From Hofstenia miamia (taxonomy: Eukaryota; Xenacoelomorpha; Acoela), in NCBI GenBank assembly GCA_004352715.1, contig SCFE01000116.1, positions 351,849 through 415,848 on the forward strand: DNA of 64,000 nucleotides, in the 5' to 3' direction. The translations under genes and the position numbers were made by a program. The notes beneath the pieces are model-generated. The model was not told where the DNA came from and did not search any database. It saw only the letters and a program-made list of their open reading frames with translations. This document shows positions 35,901-47,900 of this stretch, in pieces; the stretch's first letter is position 1; the number at the start of each line of letters is the position of its first letter.

Positions 35901-38900
35901 ATTACTTAAAAGAGCCGAAAGTATAATAATATCTGGAATATCTGAAAGCAGGCGAAGACCCATTTCGCACTCATTTCGTAGATTACATCTATACACCAAA
36001 TGTTTGCGATACATGATTAAATACCTAAACAACTGAAGACCTCACATCCCATTATGTCATTGCATTATCTCCTTAGTGTTTCCTTTTATCCTTTATAAAC
36101 TATATTTGCATGTATACCGTCGTTGTTGAACTTTACATACATATAAATTTCATAAACATTTACTTACTTACATTGTTCTTATTGTTGCAATTACTTGCTT
36201 AACATCAACCCGTTTCTCTAAAATTGGTGCAAATTGCAAATTCCTGGGAACAATGTTATGTCCCTCTCCAAAAAGGCAAGAGTTTTAAAACATTTTCACC
36301 AAGTTGATCCGTTCTTAAATTCGCTTCTTGTTTGCAGGACATATCTACCACATAATTGTTTTTCAGCTCACATAACACCCAAAACTTAATTCTATATTTC
36401 TCTGATTATATCGCAAAAAGACAACCAGACTAGCGCGAACTTCGCAAGTTTTAAAATTTTTCATCGACTTCTTTTTCAAGACACATCACTTTTATATTTT
36501 CTTGAAACGCTTCAAATATATCTCTGATAGGTTAAAATTTTTATCAAAACGAATATATTTAGGAATGATCTTGAAATGATCTTGGCCCATGTAATCATTG
36601 AAGAAGCACGATCCATACATAGTATGCACATTCAATATTTTAGAATATCTCCTCATATAAAGGATGTGAATGTTTCCAATTATGCTAGTGTAAATTGACT
36701 TCCACCTCTCCCAAACTTCTATAACAGTTGTTTATATTGTCACAAATACTTTGTAAAGCAGTACCAGCATTGGTTTCTTTCCACACTCCCAGGCATCCAC
36801 GTTCAGAATCAATATCTGCAAATATATCGGCAGAAATTCCTGATGCAGCTGCATGAATAGGCGGAATTTAAACAGCGCCTAGAGTTTCGTGCGTCAGACC
36901 GGCTTGGGTCAAAGTTTTCGGCCAATGTCCATCTCTGTATACATAAAGGCTGACCATAGCAGCAAGTGGTATTTGTGGCCAAATCTGACCACCTCTGGCA
37001 TATAAGGGTTGTACACTTTGTTAAAATTCATTTTTTGATTAATCCATTTAACTCGCCAAATTAATGTTGTAGTTTCTTATAAGTGGATGACGCATAGTTG
37101 GAAGGCATGTAATATAAGATCAAAGAATGACAGTGGTTACTTAAGCTTTCTAGTATTAATTTGGTAGATACTATAAAAATAGGGCAATAGCAAAAGTTTG
37201 TAAAAAAGACTATGAAGCACCAAAATATATTTTTTGAACTTTAGTGTGGGATGGTGGACAATGTTATACAAATAATTTTCATAATAAAAATTTTCACGAT
37301 TTATTTAATTACGTCATGCCCTTTATTTAAATTTTATATAAGAAGGTTAAATATGCGGCATAAAATGTTTCCGTTATTGCTACGAAAATATAGAATTTAA
37401 TTACTGAGTTGTTTAATATTCTTATTTGTTAGTTAAACATTGAGGACGGCTGTTCCTTCTCCCCTTCAACCCCCTATATTATATCCACAAAACAGCCTAA
37501 GCTGCATGTGAATATTGAGATACAATAAATTAGGTCTAACTATTGAAAGGACATTAAATTAGCCTAAAAACTTCCTACAACCACGCATATTATTGGTAGA
37601 TTATGGCTTAGTGGGCATGAAACTTAGAATAAACTGCAGTGATGAGGAATTTTAACTCTAATTGAGCATATTGCTTTCCCTTCATTATCAAATGATATTA
37701 TAAAGAAACTCGAAAATATCCTATGCGAAATATGCACATGGATTTCATAAATGCTCTTCACTGGCTTCAACTGCCTGGGAGAATTGGATATGTCTCACAT
37801 AAATTTGCCAGAAAAACTTAGCAATTAGAAAAAGGCTAAGCTTCAAGGTAAATACTGATTTTTCTGTTACTCTTAGTACTATAATTTTCTATTACCAGAT
37901 AATTGGCCTTATCTTCACCAAGTTCTGTGATTAATCGTCAATAATTGGCCCCTGGTTGGTTTGAGACATTTTGATACTAGCATTTATCTAGAAAGAAAGA
38001 ACAAAACCATTAAATGGCGACTTTGTTTCGAGGTCTCTTTTTCTAAAAATGAGAAAATATGTGGCATATGTGTTGAAAAGTGCACAATTAAAACAACGAA
38101 TAGAAAGAGTAAACAATAGGTGCGCAATCTCCTTTTACTAAACAAGCATTAACCCTATTTGCCACATGTTGCTTTTCGCTGACCAACTAACAAGGGGATG
38201 GATTTAGAGGCCTAATACAATTTTTTCTACTATGCGTTTTGCAATCCTTCCTATGCAAAAAGAGGCCGTTAGAATGAGTGATTACGTCATCATTTGTCGA
38301 TGATTTCATTATGTTTAATGATAGGTCGCTAAAAAGTTATTTTTTTTTGAAGTTTTACACTTTTTCAATAGGCAAAATTTTATATTTTCTGAGTTTACAA
38401 AACCTGGTTAATGTATTCATACGAGGAATCTTAGTTTACAACAGATATAAAATACCTAAATGGGAACAAAACAGCAGTTTCATGTAAAGCTGCAACATAG
38501 CATAATAAAAACATTGAAAATATAGTTAACAAAAGTATTATAGAAAAATAATGGGTGGGTGAAATTGTTTCAAATTTTCTATACATTGTTTGAAATTTCT
38601 ATTAATGTAAGAATCAAGAAAGCACAGACATATAGGAATTTCAAAAGTTTGAATCAATCACCTTGACAAATAGGGTGAAACGTTTTCTATAAGCATTTAT
38701 TAAAACTTTGTTTTAATCATACATTAACGGCTGAAAAATTTTGAATTTTAAAAACATTAAAAATATATTGGGAACTCGTAAATATATTGCATTATATATA
38801 TATATATATATATATATACNCCTTCAACCCCCTATATTATATCCACAAAACAGCCTAAGCTGCATGTGAATATTGAGATACAATAAATTAGGTCTAACTA

Positions 38901-41900
38901 TTGAAAGGACATTAAATTAGCCTAAAAACTTCCTACAACCACGCATATTATTGGTAGATTATGGCTTAGTGGGCATGAAACTTAGAATAAACTGCAGTGA
39001 TGAGGAATTTTAACTCTAATTGAGCATATTGCTTTCCCTTCATTATCAAATGATATTATAAAGAAACTCGAAAATATCCTATGCGAAATATGCACATGGA
39101 TTTCATAAATGCTCTTCACTGGCTTCAACTGCCTGGGAGAATTGGATATGTCTCACATAAATTTGCCAGAAAAACTTAGCAATTAGAAAAAGGCTAAGCT
39201 TCAAGGTAAATACTGATTTTTCTGTTACTCTTAGTACTATAATTTTCTATTACCAGATAATTGGCCTTATCTTCACCAAGTTCTGTGATTAATCGTCAAT
39301 AATTGGCCCCTGGTTGGTTTGAGACATTTTGATAATAGCATTTATCTAAAGCTTTGTAACACACTTGTGTTTTATCTAAAAGCAAAAGAATATTTAAAAT
39401 GTTGTTGGAATTTAGAACTTGTTGTATATTATGGTTTCTAGGTAAAATCAAGCAGATCAGAAGGCTATTAAGCTCATGAAAGATCTAGCAAAGCATCATC
39501 AAATTAATAGTAAATTTGTGCAATTTCACAAAATTCGAAAAAAACTGGCATTAACTTTTGTTTAGAAAATAAGCCTGCATAGAATTACTTTAAAATCCCA
39601 AAATGGAAAGGGCATGACGTTTTTTACGTTTAGAATTTTTCTTTGCTATTCTTTAAGCATATTTTATAATTTCTCCACGTTTAGGACCCCAAGCTTTTTC
39701 AAATTTGCTAAATACCTATTTTAGGAATAGCACTAATGAACACAGTTGTAAAATATTTGTTAGTTATATTGCTAATGTATTGTTCTGTAAATGCATTACA
39801 TTCCAACATAGATATGGATTTTTCAAATTTGATTCAATTGGAGCATCACTTAAGAACATTTATAGTTCAGAATAAAATATCATTCAGGAACTTAGATGAT
39901 GAATCTGTGGCCCATTAACGAGAGGAGATACAATTTTGTTTTTATGGAAATGTTTAACACGTATCTATATTAAAAAACTTGCATTTTTGCTTTTTTTTCT
40001 TCTATTAGGTTGTCCCAAAAGTTCTGTTACACTTGCCAAAAATTGTTTGGTGTAATTTCGTAGGCGTTTTACACTTTAAACTTTTTCCAAATGGTCGTTT
40101 CATCAATGCTGAACCAGAAATTGAACCGCGTTCATGAAAAATTGGTTGAGATATATCCCAATTCTGTGTGCCAAAAGCGCTTTTTTGTTTCAGCAGGACA
40201 ACGCCAACCACACACTGTCACGAGGACTATAGAAAAGTTTGAGGAGTTTGAGGATATTGAGATTTTATCGCACCCGCCATGCAGCGCAGATGTTGTACCA
40301 TTTAACTAAGGCTTTTCCGATCGATGCAGCACTTTTTAAAGGCTGCCAGTTCGAATTGTTCAAAGAAGTTGAAGAAGTGTGTAATTACTTTTTTTTCTCG
40401 AAGGAGCCATCAAATTCGGAAGCAGATCGAGGCACAAAGTAGTGGGAAATGATGGGCGCATAGTTAGTTTTTTTAATACATGTAATAACATTTACTTCAA
40501 TAAATAACTGATGAAAAATAGTTTTGTTTGCAGCTGTAACAGAACTTATGGGACAACCTTATATTATTGAAGTCTAGATTTAATCTGTAAATACAAAAAA
40601 ATACTGATTATATTTCAAGACGGCACTTAAACGATTGAATCATAGAGTACAAATATATATCATTTTGACACAGTGATCCATCTAGAAAGAAAGAACAAAA
40701 CCATTAAATGGCGACTTTGTTTCGAGGTCTCTTTTTCTAAAAATGAGAAAATATGTGGCATATGTGTTGAAAAGTGCACAATTAAAACAACGAATAGAAA
40801 GAGTAAACAATAGGTGCGCAATCTCCTTTTACTAAACAAGCATTAACCCTATTTGCCACATGTTGCTTTTCGCTGACCAACTAACAAGGGGATGGATTCA
40901 GAGGCCTAATACAATTTTTTCTACTATGCGTTTTGCAATCCTTCCTATGCAAAAAGAGGCCGTTAGAATGAGTGATTACGTCATCATTTGTCGATGATTT
41001 CATTATGTTTAATGATAGGTCGCTAAAAAGTTATTTTTTTTGAAGTTTTACACTTTTTCAATAGGCAAAATTTTATATTTTCTGAGTTTACAAAACCTGG
41101 TTAATGTATTCATACGAGGAATCTTAGTTTACAACAGATATAAAATACCTAAATGGGAACAAAACAGCAGTTTCATGTAAAGCTGCAACATAGCATAATA
41201 AAAACATTGAAAATATAGTTAACAAAAGTATTATAGAAAAATAATGGGTGGGTGAAATTGTTTCAAATTTTCTATACATTGTTTGAAATTTCTATTAATG
41301 TAAGAATCAAGAAAGCACAGACATATAGGAATTTCAAAAGTTTGAATCAACCACCTTGACAAATAGGGTGAAACGTTTTCTATAAGCATTTATTAAAACT
41401 TTGTTTTAATCATACATTAACGGCTGAAAAATTTTGAATTTTAAAAACATTAAAAATATATTGGGAACTCGTAAATATATTGCATTATATATATATATAT
41501 ATATATATATANNNNNNNNNNNNNNNNNNNNNNNNNNNNNNNNNNNNNNNNNNNNNNNNNNNNNNNNNNNNNNNNNNNNNNNNNNNNNNNNNNNNNNNNN
41601 NNNNNNNNNNNNNNNNNNNNNNNNNNNNNNNNNNNNNNNNNNNNNNNNNNNNNNNNNNNNNNNNNNNNNNNNNNNNNNNNNNNNNNNNNNNNNNNNNNNN
41701 NNNNNNNNNNNNNNNNNNNNNNNNNNNNNNNNNNNNNNNNNNNNNNNNNNNNNNNNNNNNNNNNNNNNNNNNNNNNNNNNNNNNNNNNNNNNNNNNNNNN
41801 NNNNNNNNNNNNNNNNNNNNNNNNNNNNNNNNNNNNNNNNNNNNNNNNNNNNNNNNNNNNNNNNNNNNNNNNNNNNNNNNNNNNNNNNNNNNNNNNNNNN

Positions 41901-44900
41901 NNNNNNNNNNNNNNNNNNNNNNNNNNNNNNNNNNNNNNNNNNNNNNNNNNNNNNNNNNNNNNNNNNNNNNNNNNNNNNNNNNNNNNNNNNNNNNNNNNNN
42001 NNNNNNNNNNNNNNNNNNNNNNNNNNNNNNNNNNNNNNNNNNNNNNNNNNNNNNNNNNNNNNNNNNNNNNNNNNNNNNNNNNNNNNNNNNNNNNNNNNNN
42101 NNNNNNNNNNNNNNNNNNNNNNNNNNNNNNNNNNNNNNNNNNNNNNNNNNNNNNNNNNNNNNNNNNNNNNNNNNNNNNNNNNNNNNNNNNNNNNNNNNNN
42201 NNNNNNNNNNNNNNNNNNNNNNNNNNNNNNNNNNNNNNNNNNNNNNNNNNNNNNNNNNNNNNNNNNNNNNNNNNNNNNNNNNNNNNNNNNNNNNNNNNNN
42301 NNNNNNNNNNNNNNNNNNNNNNNNNNNNNNNNNNNNNNNNNNNNNNNNNNNNNNNNNNNNNNNNNNNNNNNNNNNNNNNNNNNNNNNNNNNNNNNNNNNN
42401 NNNNNNNNNNNNNNNNNNNNNNNNNNNNNNNNNNNNNNNNNNNNNNNNNNNNNNNNNNNNNNNNNNNNNNNNNNNNNNNNNNNNNNNNNNNNNNNNNNNN
42501 NNATATATATATATATATACGAACATTTCATAATTCTATATGAAAAATCTACCTAAGCGTTTTCCAGATTGTAGACTAGAGATTTTTAATAGTGTGTTGT
42601 CGAAAGTGATATACTTTCAAAGAGCGCAAAGCACAAGTGGGTGTCATGGGAATATTTATAAAAATGAATTATCAATAAAACAATTGTTGACTGAACTAAT
42701 ATCAACGGTATACAAGGTTGTTAGTGACAAATTCTGTTAATTTATACAGAATTAAACGAAATGCAACATCTTAAAAATATGTGTTTATTTTGAATTCTCA
42801 AAATTACAATCATTTCGCAGAAATAGGAACACTAAGGATTCGACAGAATTAAATAATTTCTATCAAGTTATTACCTAGACTATCGATTACATATATATTA
42901 CCGCAAGATGGCATCATTCAGAAAAATTTATTGATATTCTAAAGAAAAACACAAAATACCTGACTAAAAAAAGAATTAAGCTTATACGGCCTAGAAATTT
43001 CTGACATTTTATTGATTTTTGCAAGAATATTTAAACGCTTATAACTCGAGGCTTAATGAAAATATCCAAAATGGTATTGCAGAACCAGAAAAAGAAGTGC
43101 CTCATCGTTTCGTTTCACAGATTTTGCACACAAGTGCCTTATTGTGTTTGTGAGGTTCATCAATATATAAAGAAACAGTCAAAGTTCGTAACTGATCCTA
43201 TTGACATTAACCCTCATTAAACTTTATATTGTCACACAAAAAACGGGGAATCTTTTCAAGTACTTAGGGTACACCATCGTACAAATCTTCACCATTCAGT
43301 TCAAGACGTTCACAAATAGATGTGTCTTGGTTCAAGATTTCAAATTTCCTAATAGACGAACAAAATATTTTGAAAATGAGGGAAAACTGTTTGTCAATTT
43401 AATAGAACCAGCGGTGGAATTGGGTGTGGCTTGACTTTTGAAAGCAAAACGCGTTGAGATCGGATTGAAAAAAATTTTCTTAGGCTTAACAAAATTTAAT
43501 AATAATAATAATATTGTAATTTGTTGCGATCATTGTAATGTGTTTAATCTCAAGCATATTTCAACTTGGTTTTAGAATGTTTACCGAACAATTAAATTGG
43601 ATTAAAAAGAACTAACTCATATCAGAACGTTTATAATGGTAAAAAGATAATTGCTAAATCTAAAATTAAACTAATCAGCAGCACGAATGACTTGAACAAA
43701 AAATAAAAATTAGACTTTTGGATTTATGGACATTTATAGTGCATCCGCTAGTATTTCAGTTTGTCATGAATGAATTATCTTCTGAAATAAAAAGATTTCT
43801 ATATCAATTTGTTTTTAAAGGCGCACCTAGTCGAACTGAGCGAGACTTCTCTTCTTGTGGGCTTACTGTGACTGAAAGATACTCCTCACTGGCAGCCGAC
43901 ACCACAGAAATACTCAATTCTTTTTCAAAACATAAGAAAATTTAAATTTTAAATACACATTTAATGAATTTTAATTTTTATCAATTTAATACTTGACGAT
44001 TTTAGAAATTCGGGTTGAAAATAGGTTTAAAACCTTCATTACGGGCTGAGCAAATCGGGTTAGGTCGGCTTTTGAAATCTCAACCCGATTCCACCTCTGA
44101 ATAGAGCACAATGACCATGCTGTTCTAGGCCTCAGAAAACTTAAATTTAGCAAAGAAAAAATTGCACAGAAGTGTATTTTAAAATGTGCAGAAAGTACAA
44201 ACGATAGTCCACTCAAAAGAAGATTAGGTAATGCTAGAAATTTTCTCCAAAAATTAAAAAGTCATTTTCGGAAATTCCTTAAAAATTAGGAAAAAATAGA
44301 AAATTATAAAATAATGAATTAATTTTTGTGAAAACATATCTGGTATAATACATCATCTAAGACTAAAATATAAGCGCATGAGTGCCTACAATCTTACAGA
44401 TATTCAAAAATATATACATATTATAAAATTGAATTTCCAAAATTGGACCCGCACACTACATTTAACACTAAAACGGCCAAATGTGTCAAAATTGACTCAA
44501 ACTAAAATTTTGTTTGCTTCCACATGCATTTTTTAAAAAAATATACTGATTATCCATTTGAATTTGCATGTGTAATTTTTGTCATTCTTTTACATTTTAT
44601 AAAGTCTCAAGCTTAGGATCTCTACACTATGGAAAGGTAAACATAGATTTGGAAATAGAAAAGAAGTCAACCTGAGAAGAATTCCTAGCATCTTCAAATT
44701 GTGATTGAGTGATTCTAAAATAGAATGTAAGCAAAACGTTATAGAAGTGCGATTCTTACAATGAGCGCTGGTGTTGCATCGAAAGTCGCTCGGAATCTAA
44801 AACAAATAGTGTCAACAAACAAAACATTAAGTGTGGTAAACAACTTACTGTCTTCGTCTAGCTCATCGTTACAACTGAGAAACTGTTCCAGTAGAATACG

Positions 44901-47900
44901 GCCGTGACTAAACATTTTACAATTTAGGAAACCCATAAATGAAAAAAGATTGCAATATTTTATAAAAATATATTTATTTAAACAATTAGACAAAGATAAC
45001 TGTTAGCTTAAACCAAAAGTTTTGAAGCAGAGAACAAAAATGTTGATAAAATAGCATCGCATTATTATTTGTTCTTGTAGCGAATGAACGTAACCGAAGA
45101 ATGGGAGAACTTCAAAGGGGAAATAAGTGTGTCTAGTGGACATTTGACACTATATACATATATTTAAATTTTAAAATAAAATGTTGAAATAATAGAACCC
45201 CTGCTCTAAACTAAGAGAAATTGTATAAAGAACAGAAGAAACATGTTGTTGCTGTCGATGTAACATTCGAAAATAGTGTAGTGAATAGTTTCACTGTTCG
45301 AAGGAGAATGGAGAAGAAATAGTATCAGTCTAAACTAAAGAAAAAAACAATTTCTAAGAAAAAATCTGTAGATGTAGGTATTATAGAGTAAATACGAAGA
45401 TTATGAAATGACAATTAACAACAATAGAATGATACTGGGCGTTAACAGAAGACTAAGAATTCATTGTACGATTCGAAAAAAATTCTCCAAGCTTGACAAG
45501 GACGGAATGGTGGTAGGTCAGGAAATAAATATTAAACATACTAAAAAGCGTTTTAGACGGCCAGCTATTACAATGCTTTAATCGAATTAAGTGGGAGTTG
45601 TACAACTTTGAAATTGTGATATGAATAAATTTTGGTCAGCTAACGTTTGAACGAATTGTATATGACTAGACGGCATTTGAGGTGAATACATTAAGCAATG
45701 CAATAAAGAGTGATTCGAAATGAAAGAGAATATTTCAAAAATTGCTACATTTGTCACCGTTAGTATACTTCACACTTAGAAGTGTCTTAACAATAAAAAC
45801 TGAATAAATCAGGACAAGCGTAGCAGCAAGAGCTACATTAAAATTGCGGTTGCTTGATTACATTACAAGCTATTTGATTTAAAATCAGCTGCTTTCTACA
45901 TTTAAAAAAGTTGTAATAAGATTTTTAAGTCAATATTAATGAATTGGAATTTAATAAACATTCCAAGTCCAAAGCACAAAAGCATTAGAAAACACTCATT
46001 ATTCAAATAGAACAAAGCGATGTTTCCGAATCCTGAAGTAAAAAATCTCTGAAAGAAATTTAAAATATGTTTGAAGAGTGGAAAAAGTTTTAAATCATAA
46101 AAGAGAACCGAAAGCGCAGTGTGACTAAATCGTCCCAGAGAGTACCTCCTCGCGGTGGTTTCCGGAGAAGCTAACCAGCCTCTCAACTGAAGTTCGGCCT
46201 TCAGCTTCAATCTGTTCATCAGACTCAACATAGATCAGTACTCTGCGTGCCTGGGGGCGTCAGAGGTTTCTCACGATTTAATCGGCCTTTTTGGCATTTT
46301 CTAGGGGTGAAAGTCCGGACCCTTATCGTGCATATACACACTCCAATCTGTCGATTGTTTGACTAACCCCGACAAAAAATCATAAAATTAATTAATCATG
46401 TAACTATATCCATAACAAAAATTAATAAATATATAATTCATACAGAAAAACTATATGAAATAAAAAAGTTTTAGCTGAAAAATTACAATTTAAAGCAATG
46501 GTTAATTCAAAGATAATAAAGTTACATTTAAAAAGGAAATACAAAATACATACTCTTGCGACGGTGTTGGTACCAATCCGGAGTCCGCACTGCTAGGGAG
46601 CGTATCCGCACACTCGGGACTGCTTGGAATCGATAAATCACAATTAAATGAGTGATCAACTAACGCAAGTTCAAATGGACGGGCGGCCTTTTTCAAAACC
46701 TAAACAATCGAATGAATTGCTGAATGGGAATCGTGGGAGAGGAAACCTTGAGAAAGTTTCGATACCACACCATAATCCGTACTAATTTAAATCTTATCAT
46801 AAATGTCAATAAAAAGCCAGTGGAACAAATGGTGATAAGGGAAGCGGTGATAATAAACCACATTGATACAATGTGTCTATGTTAATACATGACGAGCAAC
46901 TAGTTAATGATGCATGCAGAGAAGGTATTAGCGCTCTGATAATTCACGTCACGATTCGATAACATTATTGTTTCGCTTTAACTAACAGATTCACAAAGCA
47001 ACAAGTAAATTTTCGAAAACAGACTTGAACTATATGCATTTACGTTTCAGTTTAACTTAGAGGTTAAAATATCTTCAAATATTTACACAGTTGAAAATAA
47101 CTTAAATTCCATATTTTTAAAAAAATTAAGTATGACATGTGGTTTTCTATAAAAATGCTTCCTCAAACAAATTGTAAACGTGGTGAATGCTAGGAGAATA
47201 GAGAAAAATGACATTAAGACAAGAAGTATAATAAATCATTATGACTAGCCAACAATATTTTCTAGCCCTGTAAAAATTAACCAAATAATAACACCGTCAG
47301 ATATATATTTTATTCTTACTTTGTACCTCTATTTTTTCGACTTTTTTTGACAAAATTCACTTATATCAATAACGATTTTTAATAGGAACTATGCTTAAAG
47401 GTACGTTTGTTTTGGCAAAACATGATTACGTAAATTCAAACTATTTAAAGCTAAGTGACTAATATCAACCACTCAAGCGAGTCAATAGTCTATCTGTGCA
47501 TCATCATATTTGCTTATTTATCGATTATTATGCAATCATGCTTGGCTTCACTCCATTTTTGAAGAATTTTTCTTGTTAATTTGTACCCCGCCAAACTATT
47601 ATATTGTCATTATTTGTACCCCAAACAGAAACGTGTACAAAATAGAGGCCTGTTGATGACCATCGCTGGAATCATTATCCAAGTTTTTTAAAAGCTAAAA
47701 ATTGCGGTCATATACGATCTTTTGGGCACTATCTACACCTCATACACTGCTCCAAAATGCTGTAATGCAATATATTTCACAAAGACAGTTCTTTTGTGTA
47801 CCTCAATTTTTAATTTGATTGTTTTTAACTATTACACCTATTAAGCACAGCTATAAGAAATCAAATAAAGTCCTGGATTTCATATAAAAATGAACAATTC

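Larger units (their letters stand above)
35417..37020 (-). mobile_element. piggyBac-like element relic with palindromic subterminal repeats
   Basis: GTGGTCAGAACTGACCAC (35463-35480) and GTGGCCAAATCTGACCAC (36975-36992) are imperfect palindromes embedded in longer mutually inverted sequence (GAGGTGGTCAGA core). TTAA follows the right side at 37021-37024. The left border is not exact; a TTAA occurs at 35417-35420. The minus strand between carries piggyBac transposase fragments and a LINE fragment. Confidence 0.55.
39349..40684. repeat. Presence/absence block of 1336 bp flanked by ATCTA
   Basis: Absent from the first copy, where GCATTTATCTA continues directly into GAAAGAAAG. In the second copy ATCTA stands at both 39344-39348 and 40680-40684. 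It contains a signal-peptide-like open frame and a mariner remnant. It is either an insertion with a 5-bp duplication or, in the first copy, a deletion at 5-bp microhomology. Confidence 0.8.
37463..41511. repeat. Haplotype-like direct repeat (37463-38817 and 38821-41511)
   Basis: The two segments align base for base with only occasional substitutions and a homopolymer difference, except for a 1336-bp block present only in the second (39349-40684). Segment one ends in (TA)n, then a C and a single N at 38820; segment two ends in (TA)n and a gap. This looks like two alleles placed in tandem by the assembler. Confidence 0.85.

Noticed and set aside
42540-42740. 66-codon plus-strand frame after the gap
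   Set aside because: No similarity to known families, and it begins right beside a (TA)n/gap border; a chance frame is more likely.
45902-46231. Minus-strand frame starting MLSLMNRLKLKAEL
   Set aside because: It overlaps RIN exon 3 in another frame. The exon reading VLIYVESDEQ fits the splice phases on both sides and this one does not.
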